Shown one piece after another: positions 1-10,440 of a stretch of DNA of 64,000 bases (position 1 is its first letter; each line of letters starts with the position of its first letter). The notes beneath the pieces are model-generated. The model was not told the DNA's origin, searched no databases, and saw nothing but the letters and a program-made list of their open reading frames with translations. This stretch comes from Hydrangea macrophylla (lineage: Eukaryota > Streptophyta > Magnoliopsida > Cornales > Hydrangeaceae): the NCBI GenBank assembly GCA_033977485.1, contig CM066991.1:51066850-51130849 (forward strand). The letters run 5' to 3'. Both the position numbers and the translations under genes were made by a program.

Positions 1-660
1 TTATGGAGCAATCTCTACTAACATGGCCCTTCTTTCCACCGAAGAAATAAATAATGTCTTGTCATTTGTTACTCTTGGGTGCGGTTCAATCCCTAAACAA
101 ATGTCCTGGTATCCCACATTTAAAACATACACCAGGGTTGAATCCTTATGTACACACTCCTGGTATAGGTGCTATGCCAGGCAGTTGAGCTTGTGCTGGT
201 TGAGGATTGGGCACTTATCCTCTCAGACCGTTCCATTATCTCTTCACTCTAGAACCACGGTGCAAGTTTAGGTGGCCACGAGTGGGGTGACTGGCAGCCC
301 TGAATGTAAACTGCTTCTGTTGCTAGCTCCCATACATAGTCTCCAAATTAGAGGCTAACTCCACTAAATTCTAAAATGGCTACATCACAAAACTCATGGC
401 ATAGCCTTGAATAGTCATCCCCAGCCTTCATAGATATCTCTTGTTCTTCTTCTCCAGAGTATCCACTAGGTGTGGAGTAAAACGGGATAACCTTTCAAAC
501 ACGACTGTATACTCCTGAATGGTCTTAGTTCCTTGGACCAGATCCATGAATTATTTCTCTTTCTTATCTCTCTTAGATGTAGGAAAGTACTTTTGTAGAA
601 ACATGGGCTTGAACTCTTCCTAGCTCAGATGTCTGATAGTATCTTCTCCTAAAGCAGCCC
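1..660 (-). pseudogene. Tekay-type gag fragment, reversed and broken
   Basis: Read on the minus strand this is the middle and C-terminal part of a Ty3/gypsy Gag nucleocapsid polyprotein. It parallels the plus-strand gag at about 22720-23390 base by base over long stretches (the LVQGTKTIQEYT segment, then the zinc-knuckle region). Near 60-110 a knuckle CFKCGIPGHLFRD is visible whose last Cys codon reads as a TGA stop. A second, weaker knuckle (GKKGHVSRDC) lies at the left edge. Several other stops interrupt the frame, so it is dead. It ends abruptly at 660 where the forward G-type LTR starts; the rest of its element lies to the left of the window or was lost. Family assignment rests on homology to the other gag copy in this window. 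Confidence 0.75.
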
Positions 661-3058
661 TATAGCACTTGTATTTTCCTATCTATTATCTCGAATTTCT
701 GTATTCTCCTTGTAACACTTTCTATTATATATAATAAGATCTATTTTTCTTATTCTTTACTATTTAATTTGATTAATATATGTTTATATGTATGTATTTG
801 TCCTTGGGGAAGACTTTACTGAAAAAGGAACCCCGAACACTCGAGTATCAGAGTGCTCAAGCTGCGAGCGTTCGAGCTTAGTGGGAGCGCTCGAGCCAGG
901 TAGTGTTTTGCCTATAAATACCCTTCATGTTATATCATTTGCATGAATTAAAAAACTAATTTTTTAGAGAGAGCTCAAAGGGAAATTGTTTTAAAAGAGA
1001 ACCCTCATACATTTCATCCTTATCCTCACTCATACCCCTTGCATGCTTGAATCCAAGCATATACACATACATACTCTCATATTTGTGCACACATAAATCA
1101 TCATTTCAACTTGTATGCATCTATTTTGTTGTTGGGATGTCAAGAGGAGCTTGAAGATAGAGCCTAGAGGATGATCTCTTCCCTGATCAAGCTCTAGAGG
1201 AGAAGGATTGAGGCTCTAGTTCACAATTCAAGCATTCTCAATAATATTTCTATATTTGTCATCATCCATTTGCAATCTAGACCATTATGAGTATAACTTC
1301 TCACTTAGAGACCTTTAGGATCAGTCATTACATGATTTTACTTACTTGCATGTGATCCATATGAGATTGTAGCTCTTATATATGGAATAAAAATATGATC
1401 TAGTACTTTTCTATTAAATTAGTAGCTTTATGATCATCCAAACATAGCCCTAGCATGTGTGAGTATAGATTCTCACTTAGATATCTTTAAAAACTATTTT
1501 TACAACATTTTTATGAACATGCAGGAAGATCTAACTTAGTTTTGTACATGCATGTGAACTTAACTTAGAATTTGTGATTCTGCTAAACCCGAGCACTCGC
1601 GCTCAGTGGGAGTGCTCGAGCCTGCCAGTTTTGTTATATTTCTTCTTGTCATTGTTCAGTTTCTTGAGATTATGGTTACATATATAGGATGACTTAATCT
1701 TTAGAATCAATCTGTTCATTTGGACACTCAAGCGCTTAAGATGTTTGCTGAGATATTAACCATACATATGTGTTAACTTGAGTATCAGTATGGAACTTTA
1801 ATACGATGATGACTTTTATAATACGATGACTCTAATAATGGGATTAATTTACGCATAATAAGATCAAAACTTATAAATAATGTTACGTCTCATTCGTGGT
1901 CCTATGCACGTTATTCGTTGGTCAACTTCCTTAACTTTGATCAAATCATTCATTTTGAGTCTTCGAAATATCCTTCATACCATGGGAATCCTGTTAGACA
2001 TTGGTGTCGGTATCAAATGTTAGTTTGGGGGTTACAGGATGAATATGGTTATGGTATCCGTTGGTAATAAGAATGATGGTTGATGATTATGAGATTTGGA
2101 TCTGAAAATGAATATATCTTGATTGAGTCGGCTATTAAAGCACTTTACCATGATCTTGCAGCTATATATTAAGGCACGATGGTTACTCATCAAGATAAGA
2201 CACTTTTATATTCATGTTGTGAGCATGACCTTGGATATCTTAGCTGAGTCGGCTACTAAAAGAACTTTACTATGATGTTGCGGCCATTGAGGCACGATGG
2301 TTACTCACCAAGCGGCTGTTAAAGCACTATTATCCTAAACCAACGGCTTATGCCGGAATTGAAGAAAAAGTTATAGATTGATGGATCTGAGTTTGGTGGT
2401 GATTACTGTTCAGTCCTTTCATCTTGTAAGTCATGAATGTCTCGAGTTTGGGTTTTCATATCATGGTCTAGTTTGTCATAATTCTTCGATAACTTATAAG
2501 ACGTTGATAAGCCGATTAAGGATAATGAACCTTAGTGTTTTCGTAACTATTTCTAACGGTGCTTTGTAAGAAATTATGCTCACTCAGCTTGTATGCAAGT
2601 TGATGGCATTTTATACTATTGGACATTCCATGTCCAGCGATGCTAGGTTTAGCAAGTAAGGCCTAGCCCAGAGGCACCAACGAAAATGGCGGGGAGTACG
2701 GATGAGGGCCACTATGATGGTGGGTATTTAGGAGAGGACTACTACGGGGATCTCTATGGATTCGCTAGTTGAAGATGGGATCCTTAGTCTGCTGCTATCT
2801 TTTATTTTGATGTAATAATTTAGTTAATGTCGGACCTTGTAACACTAGATGTCACTAGGCTATTTTCTTTTTGTGGGTCTGTAATATAAATGTCATCTTA
2901 AGACTGTTAATGTTTAATGATAGTATGCTGTGTTTGAATTAGATACATTTCCAATATTATTATGCTTCTTGTTAATTCTTCTGTTAAGGACAAGCAGGAG
3001 CATCTCTAACCAGTCGCGTGTCCACGGGTACAAAGGTAGAAAATTTATTTTTCCCTAC
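661..3058 (+). mobile_element. Element G 5' LTR, part 1 (Tekay-type, split by element A)
   Basis: The first ~360 bp match the LTR at 21383: a TRTAGCAC start, a run of CTCGAGC words, a TATA box and a GAGAGAGCTC leader. The first dinucleotide is TA rather than TG, a likely C-to-T change on the other strand. After about 1025 the sequence leaves the 21383 copy and continues for 2 kb without a recognisable gene. A second CTCGAG-type word lies near 1590-1622. At 3058 the LTR is cut by element A, whose TSD CCTAC is at 3054-3058 and 14874-14878. The last bases resume at 14879-14900, giving an LTR of about 2.4 kb once A is removed. Open frames at 2378 and 2930 show no family signature. Confidence 0.75.
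913..920 (+). promoter_or_regulatory. TATA box of G 5' LTR
   Basis: TATAAATA follows the CpG word cluster at 836-900 by a few bases and precedes a GA-rich leader. The same arrangement is conserved at 21639 in the second LTR, which supports it as the retroelement core promoter. Confidence 0.7.
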
Positions 3059-6058
3059 TGTGGATATCGCATTTTTCTTACCCACAGCTTTTCTTTTAAA
3101 GTTCTTTTTAAAATTCAAATTCAAAACAAATGAGTCGCCACTTAATTTTTAAAAGGAAAAATTAAGAAACCATTTTGAAAGGAAACTGATCGTTTGCGAA
3201 ACCAAAGATTAACTAGGTCCGGGGATTATGGAATGAGAGAGGAAGGAGCCCGTCGAACTAAAACACCCTCTCTCATCCTATCTTGCGATAGGCCTCTACT
3301 CAACATTCTTTTAATCGAATTATTAATTTAATTGTGCCCTCAATTAATACGTATGTATAAATATACATTACAAAAGCATGTCTAAAGAGGTGTAAAATTG
3401 CAATTGACAAAATATCATTCAAAAGCCACGTATTTCAGGTAGCAAGCGATATGATATGTAATAGAGAACAAGTGAACTTACCCTGGATCCAGCAGCGATA
3501 TTAAACGTGCAATGCATGCAAACAAAAAAAATCCTAAAAAAGAGTCTCTAATCACATACACACATAAGGCAAAACCTAATTCTAAGGTGTCGCGCATTAA
3601 GTCAAAAAATCAATAAAATCAAGAAATTAAGATAAACTAAAGAGGAGTTCTAGAAATCATACCTTAGTAGCGCTACAAAACAAAAGGTTAGTCCACGTGC
3701 TTCACATAATAATATGATATCAAACAATCAATCCTAATTCTCTAGCTTATATCTGGCGAGCAATGAAATCCAACTTTATCCAATTACTAATTCTAATTAT
3801 AAACATTAAGCATTAATGTACATGAATTCATGAATATGAACAAGAGTAGGCTATTAACTATGAATTTATTCATTGATTTGAATCATTTAGCTTTGAGATT
3901 TAAGTCTAATTAATCATTATTAAGATATGGTTTAAGCCCTAAGTCATGAGAGAATCATTTGGGCCATTATTTACAAAGTTGGTCAAATGTGTCATGAAAT
4001 TCTGAAAATTGCAGAGAGCAGACCAGAACTTTAAGAAAAGAAAAAGCACGTCTCCCATGGTTTGATGTCAGTGAATTTTGGACACAAGATGCCTCTGCCA
4101 GTCTAGTTTCCAAATCAAAAAGAAAATCAAGGTTTCAACAGTTAGATCTCCGGGTAAAGGACAAGAACCAGACGTCACTCAGAGATGTACAACTCTCTAT
4201 CCAGAGATATTGTTTGATTTTTTAAAAATAGCAAAAAGATGAGAAACACTTGGGTCTTTTTAGGGGATCTTCCTAACACATTAAGGTACCCAGAAAAAAA
4301 TATTAGAGACCCCAAAAACTCCATTAGACTTCTAATTTATGAATTTCAAAAACGTTTTATTGTTCTGAAACTATTCTGAAACTCTGGACAGATTATTGTT
4401 ACCTCACAAAACTCATGACCAACCAATTTTAAACATAGAACCATCTTAAAGCAAAAATTACAGTGGTAGAACATTGTGTTATTGACACTTTCCCGTTGGT
4501 TTCACTTGATTTCAACGGTTAGATTTCGAACTAAAAATATTTGATCAAAAACAGTTTGTGAACTCACTGTTTTTATTTTGCTAGTTCAACTTTGTTGGTT
4601 AACCTCAACTATTGAAAACATGAAGTTGAGATTAAACCAAACTACTTTTCTTACCATTTGATGGTCCTTGAAGACTAAAAGTCACTTTATGCTTATGGAT
4701 TTTGATGAAGTATGAAATGAACTTTTCAAAATTCCAAACAATGAACTCAAAACTTTATAGACCAAAGCTTGAATTAAACTTATTACTCCTACCATTTGAT
4801 GGTCATGGGAGACAAAGACATGACTAATGCTCCTAAGTTTCAAGAAGAATAAGGGAATGACTTCATTAAATACCTAGTTTAGAGGATCCAAGTTATGGGC
4901 ATGGACTTGGATCCAACTATATAAAACAAAGTGATGATCAAATTTTGACTCTCATGTAGAGTATGAGCTTTACATGAGGTTCAAAGGATCATACTCAAGA
5001 GATCAAGAGAGATATTGAAGATCTCCAAGACTCTCAAGAGAAGAACATATATAAGAAATTGAAGGGAGAATTAGAAATAGAAACTCCTAAGCTTGCTTGA
5101 CAAACAAAAATAACAAGAGATTTTAGGATTGGAAGTCCAAAAAGAAAAAGACTAAACAAACAATCTAAGGCATAGGGGATCACCTCCAAATTATCCTCAA
5201 AGTATTCTTTGAAGATCTTCCAAACTCTTCTTCTTAATTCTCTAAACTCTCTTCTCTTTTCTCTCCAAAATATGTTGATGTAGTAGTAGTTCTCCCAAGT
5301 ATTGTGTTGTCTCCCCCTTGTATCTCCCCCTTTTTTTTGTATATCTTTCTCAATGAAGATACCTCTTCTTATATAGACAAAAATACCTAGGTAATTTCAG
5401 TAAATTCGGAGTAAAAGACAGGTGTAAATATCTCATTTGGTGGTACAATGTGTACTTTCTGAAATTAGACAGACTGCTGCCCAGGGCGGCAGTCAAGAAA
5501 CTATCGCGGCAGTCCGTGAAAGCCGCCACGGCAGTCTATGAATGCCGTGCCGGCACTACGTGACTGCCGTGCGGCACTCATCGAATGCCGCGGGAATTAA
5601 TTGATTACCGCGTTTTTGTCAGTCTTACTTTATCAGTTTTTTGTTCTTATTCGCATACGCATACGTATTGCACTGCAAAATACAGACTTTAAAAGTGAAC
5701 GGCAGTCAAAAAATGTTGGTGGCACTTGGTGAATGCCGGACCGGCACTCCCTGACTGCTGTGCGGCACTTAGTGAGTGCCGCGACAGTCTGCCGTGTGCC
5801 ATTTTTAGCTAAGATTCCCTCTTTAGGTCTTCCTTCTTTTCAAAACAAATTATTTTTGAAGATCTTTTCCGAAAATTGTGTTTTATATATGAATTCCCCT
5901 AAATACCTGGTATTTTCTCCTTTCTGTGAAATTTTATCGCGTTTTGGAGACTTTTTGAAGAGCTTGGAATACTTCAAATCTTTCGGTCCTTATCATCATC
6001 GGACTTGGAGGTGACACTCTCCTAAATTCGACGTTAGGTCAAAATTGGGGTGTCTACA
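3059..6058 (-). repeat. Element A 3' LTR (left copy)
   Basis: 3000 bp; minus-strand start TGTAGACACCCC at 6058 and end ...ATAACCACA-type at 3059. It is a near copy of 11872-14873. It contains CpG words (5470-5600 and 5700-5805), a minus-strand TATATAAG box at 5375-5368, and a PBS-like GAGTCGCCA at 3132-3140. The 93-residue frame at 5733-6014 reads through the word cluster and is not regarded as a gene. Confidence 0.92.
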
Positions 6059-6072
6059 GTTTGCCCCTCTTC
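6059..6072 (-). other. Element A polypurine tract
   Basis: On the minus strand it reads GAAGAGGGGCAAAC, directly against the TG of the left LTR. This is where plus-strand DNA synthesis is primed. Elements B and C carry the same tract in the same place. Confidence 0.85.
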
Positions 6073-6231
6073 GGCAGAGCTTGTGGAGCAACGCGTGCCA
6101 CAAGTGAATGTCGAAGCCTGTGTGAAGACAAGCCTTTGACCAGACCGTCGAATTTAGGTAAAAACAAAATGCGTTGCAAAAGAGAACATGCGTGCGGCAA
6201 TGGTTCATGCTGGTCGTGCTCGATGATGAGC

Positions 6232-6274
6232 TGCCTACGTATCCATTCAGGAATCAGACCAAGACGTAGTTCGG
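6232..6274 (-). other. CTACGT hairpin motif, copy 1 of element A
   Basis: CTACGT at the left end pairs with ACGTAG at the right end around an ATCAGACC-containing loop. The same block is at 44022 in element B and 48131 in element C, and related copies recur farther into each element. Function unknown. Confidence 0.6.
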
Positions 6275-6489
6275 GCAGGAGCCAAACATACACAAACGCA
6301 AATAGTCATACGGATGAATGCATTTATCTTATTGTGATGCACGTGCTCAAGCAATTTCGTGCTCCATATAATGCCTATGCGACATATTGTTCTTTCTTAA
6401 AAAAAATGCACCCTATACCATTCTTCTTATGATGTCATTCTATTCTGGGAAAGTCACAACCGTCATAGATGCGCTTGCTATGCTTAATT

Positions 6490-6610
6490 CTCTGACATTC
6501 TTCAAAAGTCATCTAATCGACTAGAATGCGCTTCGCGCCTTATACTCCGGTTTCGAACCAGGAACCACGCTGAAAGACTAAGATGCGCTCCGCGTCTTAT
6601 TTTCCATTGT
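6490..6610 (-). repeat. Single ancestral pair of the GCGCTTCGCGCC repeat
   Basis: Two adjacent ~58-bp units, each with an ATGCGCTYCGCG core followed by CTTAT. In element B the same pair is amplified (44270-44759 and 58386-58530). Here it stands as one dimer. Confidence 0.6.
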
Positions 6611-6668
6611 CTTCCGAGGATTACTAACACGAATGATACTGCTACTGAGGATTATTAATACAGGGTTG

Positions 6669-7046
6669 CCATTGAGGACTAATATCAATAATGCTACCAT
6701 GCAAGGTTGCCATTGAGGACTAACACCAATGGTGCTGCCATTGAGGACTAATGCAAGGTTGTGCCATTGAGGACTAACACCCATGGTGCTGCCATTGAGG
6801 ACTAATGCAAGGTTGCCATTGAGGACTAACACCCATGGTACTGCCATTGAGGACTAATGCAAGGTTGCCATTGAGGACTAACACCCATAATGCTGCCATT
6901 GAGGACTAATGCAAGGTTGCCATTGAGGACTAACACCCATAATGCTTCCATTAAGGACTAATGCAAGGTTGCCATTGAGGACTAACACCCATAATGCTGC
7001 CATTGAGGACTAACGCTTAGAGAAGCTGCCATTGAGGACTAAAGAT
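6669..7046 (-). repeat. Minisatellite in 3' UTR of element A
   Basis: About 15 copies of a core GCCATTGAGGACTAA, alternating between a 28-bp form ending in ACCCATGGTGCT or ACCCATAATGCT and a 24-bp form ending in TGCAAGGTT. The two forms make a ~52-bp higher-order unit. In the element's own orientation it lies between gag and the 3' LTR, where Tat/Ogre elements are known to carry tandem repeats. Open frames across it arise from the repeat. Confidence 0.85.
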
Positions 7047-7099
7047 TAGAAAAGAACTAAACAACATGGTAAGATATTGGTCAATAGCCACTCAGAGGC

Positions 7100-7222
7100 T
7101 TACAAGCAAGAATGGTGGTCAACAGCCTTTCAAGGACTTATGTTGCGAAAGCGACAATCAACAGCCCTTTTGGGGACTTATGTTGCAATAAAGGCCTCGC
7201 AAGGACTTATGTTGCAAAAGCA
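7100..7222 (-). repeat. Short GGACTTATGTTGC repeats
   Basis: Three units with the core AGGACTTATGTTGCRAAAGC or close variants, next to the minisatellite. They are too degenerate to define an exact period. The two overlapping open frames here (7077 and 7112) come from the repeat. Confidence 0.55.
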
Positions 7223-7224
7223 GA

Positions 7225-7345
7225 GATCAAAAGAGAGTCATTCGGACTCAAACAAATTCGATTTCGTCAAATTCGAAGTCATTTTGACTCAAATTAAGTT
7301 CGAATTCCACTTATTAGGAGTCAATCAGACTTCATTCGATTTCAT
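7225..7345 (-). repeat. GAGTC-N5-GACTC dyad units, about 3 copies
   Basis: Three diverged units, each with an AGTCA...GACT core and an AAATTCAA-type spacer. This is the same repeat that fills 58675-62530 in element B, here in low copy. It is followed by a block shared with B (7400-7480 against 62590-62660). Confidence 0.65.
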
Positions 7346-7913
7346 TTTCTAAAATCAGGATTCAAAGAATTTGAACGGAGTTGAAATAAAGAATGATTTT
7401 TTTGCATTCGCAGACCTTTGGAAGAAACACATCGATTCTGTCAAAAGAGGGAAGTCACCTTTGCCCCTAGTCTTGGACTCTTCTTTTATTGCCACTTTAT
7501 GCTGTGATAGTGTTCGAAACCTCTGCTCGTACCGCTCTTGGGATGCTCATGAAGACTTTTCAAATCTTTATTCATCATCTTAAACCCACACATTTGAGAC
7601 CATTCATTGACTCATCAAAAGAGGACAGACCTGACAAAGCTAGTTACTCAAAATGACTGACTCAAACTTTTCATTCATTATGAATCAATGTGCTTTCGTT
7701 GTGAGTAACTGTATCATCTCACCTTTAATTTATTCATCATCTTACAAATGGTAGTACTTTGTTGATAAATCTAAACTTTGAAAACTTCCCCTTTTGAATT
7801 AGCGAATTCTTTGCCCATCTAGAACGTGCTTATAGAATGAAAGGCACTCTATTTCAATCCTTTCAAAATGAACTTGATTACTTGAGAACTTGCTTCTGAC
7901 ATAGAGGGATTTT

Positions 7914-8050
7914 GGCAAACGAAGTTTGCCCCTAGTTTGAATAAGACTCGGAGGCATTGCTTTTGGGATTAAGTGAGGTGTTCAGCAAACAAAGTTTTCC
8001 ATTGGTTTGGCGATATATATATGGCTCCAAGCAAACGTTATGAGTTTGCC
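7914..8050 (-). other. GGCAAAC/GTTTGCC hairpin cluster in element A
   Basis: Three hairpins. 7914-7930 is a perfect 7-bp stem GGCAAAC with a GAA loop. 7984-8000 is degenerate. 8031-8049 keeps GCAAAC/GTTTGC. Each is followed by CC(T)A, so the minus strand carries GGGGCAAAC, the same core as the polypurine tract. Equivalent clusters exist in B and C. Confidence 0.6.
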
Positions 8051-8134
8051 CCTAATCTGAAGGAAGGAAACCAAAGGCGCAAAAGGGTGATTCTTATAGT
8101 TTAGGGATGTTTATGGACCGAGAACCTTGGGAGG

Positions 8135-8285
8135 TTCGCCTACTTATCCCCGAGCGGGAATCAGGTCCAAAGTAGTTCGGCCAAGGCCTAAAAGAAAGAT
8201 AGCATGAGATGATGGGGTAAAGACCGAACCGAGCAGGTTGCCTACGTATCCCCAAGTGGGAATCAGGTCAAAATGTAGTTCATCA
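8135..8285 (-). other. CTACGT hairpin motif, copies 2 and 3 of element A
   Basis: Copy 2 (8137-8177) pairs CTACTT with AAGTAG, a change on both sides that keeps pairing. Copy 3 (8241-8279) has CTACGT against ATGTAG, with one weakened pair. Both contain an inner TCCCC...GGGAATCAGGTC block that can form a small hairpin. Confidence 0.6.
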
Positions 8286-8299
8286 ACTCTTGAGGTCTT

Positions 8300-9516
8300 G
8301 AAAGAATTAGGCTTCAAGAGTTGGTGGGCTTTTCGAGCCATGTTGCCATTTGGGTCTAGGGAGTGCATGTCACTTGTGGTAGCCCTTGTGTAGCATGATG
8401 AACTACTTTTTCCTTTGTTCTATTTTCTTTCCTCTTTTCTTTTCTTTTCTTCTCTTTTATTTGACGGTTGATTCTTTAACCTTTTCACCAGCCAGTTAAT
8501 CTTTTACAATTCTCATCATGTTTTATTCATACTCCATCCTATTCACAAAGTAATATCAGTCCTTCGAATCTTTATTTGTTTCTTTTTTTTTTTTCAAAGA
8601 TATCTCTGCATTGTTTTAGGCTCACTTAGTGTTTGAGTCTTTTTTGAAGCTGATAAGTCCCTCTTTTCATTTCTAATCTCTTTTCTTTGTTAAGAACAAC
8701 ACAAAGCCTTGAGATAGTTCATGTGCCAATGATCTACTTTGAAGTGCTCAAGAATTCTCAATCTCACCTATTCTCTGCCTTTTCTTTTCTCTTTCCTTTC
8801 TTTTCTCTACCTTACTATCTCTTATTCTTTCCATAATTTTGACTGGTTAGTATTAGGATTTTTGAGATCAACACGTATCTTATTTTTGCTCTAACTTTTG
8901 CCTAGGCGCCCTTTCGGGTTTTCATCCTAGCGAGCTCTTTCTTTTTCTTTTCTTTCTTGGAATAAGAAGTTCATTAAAATGTCTGGCTACCATCAAGGAC
9001 CCAGTTTATGGCTTTAGACTAGTTGGGCTCATCTTTTAGGCTTGGTATTTGAGAGAAGGGGATGGTGAGCAAGCTTCAAGTTCCAAGTTCATCTTTTCAA
9101 GATTGTGCAAGAGCATCTTTAAATTCTTAAAGTAAAGCTAATCAATTCTCTACTTCTCCATGGTTTTGGTACAAAATTTGGTTTGATCACTTGGGGATCC
9201 TTTTCAATGCAAAGATTTATTAACAAAGTACTTTCCATGATCATTTGAAAATGTGACTTTTTCTTCTCCTCTTTTTTCTTTTGGTCTTAATGATCCATAC
9301 ATTCACGACTCAGCACACTGAATCAAGAAAAATGAGATTTTATTCAACTAGTAGGGAAGGAGGATTACATCACTCGACTCGATAAACTCGACAAAGACTT
9401 GCTAATAGACTTGATAACAGACTGACCAGAAGACTCAACTGGACTTAACATTTGACTCCAACCTAACATAACTCGACTACCAGACTTGGTCTCAATTGGA
9501 GTGTCACAGATGATTT
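8300..9516. other. Element A spacer between hairpins and gag
   Basis: Pyrimidine-rich stretches (8410-8460, 8580-8600, 8765-8830) and an AGGCGCCC...CCTAGCGAGC block near 8905-8935 that is repeated in element C (50890-50925 and 51555-51590). I see no coding domain on either strand. It corresponds to non-coding sequence downstream of gag. Confidence 0.6.
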
Positions 9517-10440
9517 TCAATTGACTAGATTTCCAAGAGCATCCACATTTGCTTTAGCAGCAGCAGTTCCGAACACTATCACTTCACTAGCATCGTCCTC
9601 GGGTTCATCATTCCCCTTCTGTATCTTTGTGGGAACATCATCTGCCCTTTTGGACCATTTTTCAGTCGAATGGCCCTTTTCTGACTCATACCGAGTATTG
9701 TCAATGCCTTTTTTGATTCTGTTGATTAGGTTGGGGCCAGTTGGTTGTTGCGTACTCATGGAGGCAACGAATCCCTTGAGAGTATTCAGCGATGGCTGTG
9801 ATTGAAAAGATTGTACGTCATGCCAGATGCCACTTGGTGGGTTCAGCAAAGGAGTGATGATTTTACGCTCAATGAGATCTTGGATATCATGGCGAAGTTT
9901 CATGCAATAGTTAGTTGTATGGCCAGGGGTCTGGTGGTAGGCACAGTACAAAGACAGGTCACATTTGCGAGGTAAGGGATCTGGTAGTGGCTTTGGGTCC
10001 AGGGGACTGAGGTGACCATTCTTGACAAGGTGACCAAGGGCCATGGATAATGGCGTGCCCAGGTTGGTGAAAATTCTCGGTTTGCGGGCTTGGATTGATT
10101 TTGAATTCGACTTTGAGCTTGAGTTGGTTTTTGGGTTAAGATGTGGACTTGGAATAGCTCTTTGGTTAGTTGGGATTGGGCCTGGATGTGGGCTTTGGTG
10201 AATGGTTGAGCTTAGGTATGGACTTTGGTGATAGGTTGGGTTTGGACATGGGCTTCGGTGCACAGGTGGGTTCAGACATGCCTGTTGGTGCTTCTTTAAG
10301 CAATCCATTATTCTCTGATCCATCTTTTCCTCATCGGGGCCCATTTGATCTTTCAATAATTGAATGAACTCGAGCATGACCCCCTCCAATTGCTTCACCC
10401 TAGAATCTTGTTGCTCAACAATGACTTGCAGTTTGCTCAC
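9517..10440 (-). CDS. gag: Gag-like protein of element A without a capsid domain
   Basis: An open 307-residue frame. Residues 1-45 are charged and probably helical (coiled-coil-like). Residues 57-100 are Pro/Ser/His-rich with repeated HQSP steps. Residues 115-165 carry the conserved Tat segment LGTPLSMALGHLVKNGHL. A CX2HX4HX4C knuckle (CAYHQTPGHTTNYC) near residues 166-179 is followed by LRHDIQDLI. The acidic C-terminus ends with VFGTAAAK, as in element C. Compared with the gag of C (53575-52190) the central capsid part (FDGTGNPKSHIKL and after) is missing, so it probably cannot build particles alone. The knuckle suggests RNA binding. The start is the first Met of the frame; I see no better one. 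An intact frame despite the deletion could mean recent origin or retained use. Confidence 0.75.
   Translation of the reverse strand: MSKLQVIVEQQDSRVKQLEGVMLEFIQLLKDQMGPDEEKMDQRIMDCLKKHQQACLNPPVHRSPCPNPTYHQSPYLSSTIHQSPHPGPIPTNQRAIPSPHLNPKTNSSSKSNSKSIQARKPRIFTNLGTPLSMALGHLVKNGHLSPLDPKPLPDPLPRKCDLSLYCAYHQTPGHTTNYCMKLRHDIQDLIERKIITPLLNPPSGIWHDVQSFQSQPSLNTLKGFVASMSTQQPTGPNLINRIKKGIDNTRYESEKGHSTEKWSKRADDVPTKIQKGNDEPEDDASEVIVFGTAAAKANVDALGNLVN

Noticed and set aside
5733..6014. 93-residue protein conserved in both LTRs of A
   Set aside because: Conservation reflects LTR identity at insertion; it crosses the CpG words and U3 start and matches no family I know.
9521..9805. Plus-strand 94-residue frame
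   Set aside because: Shadow of the minus-strand gag of element A.
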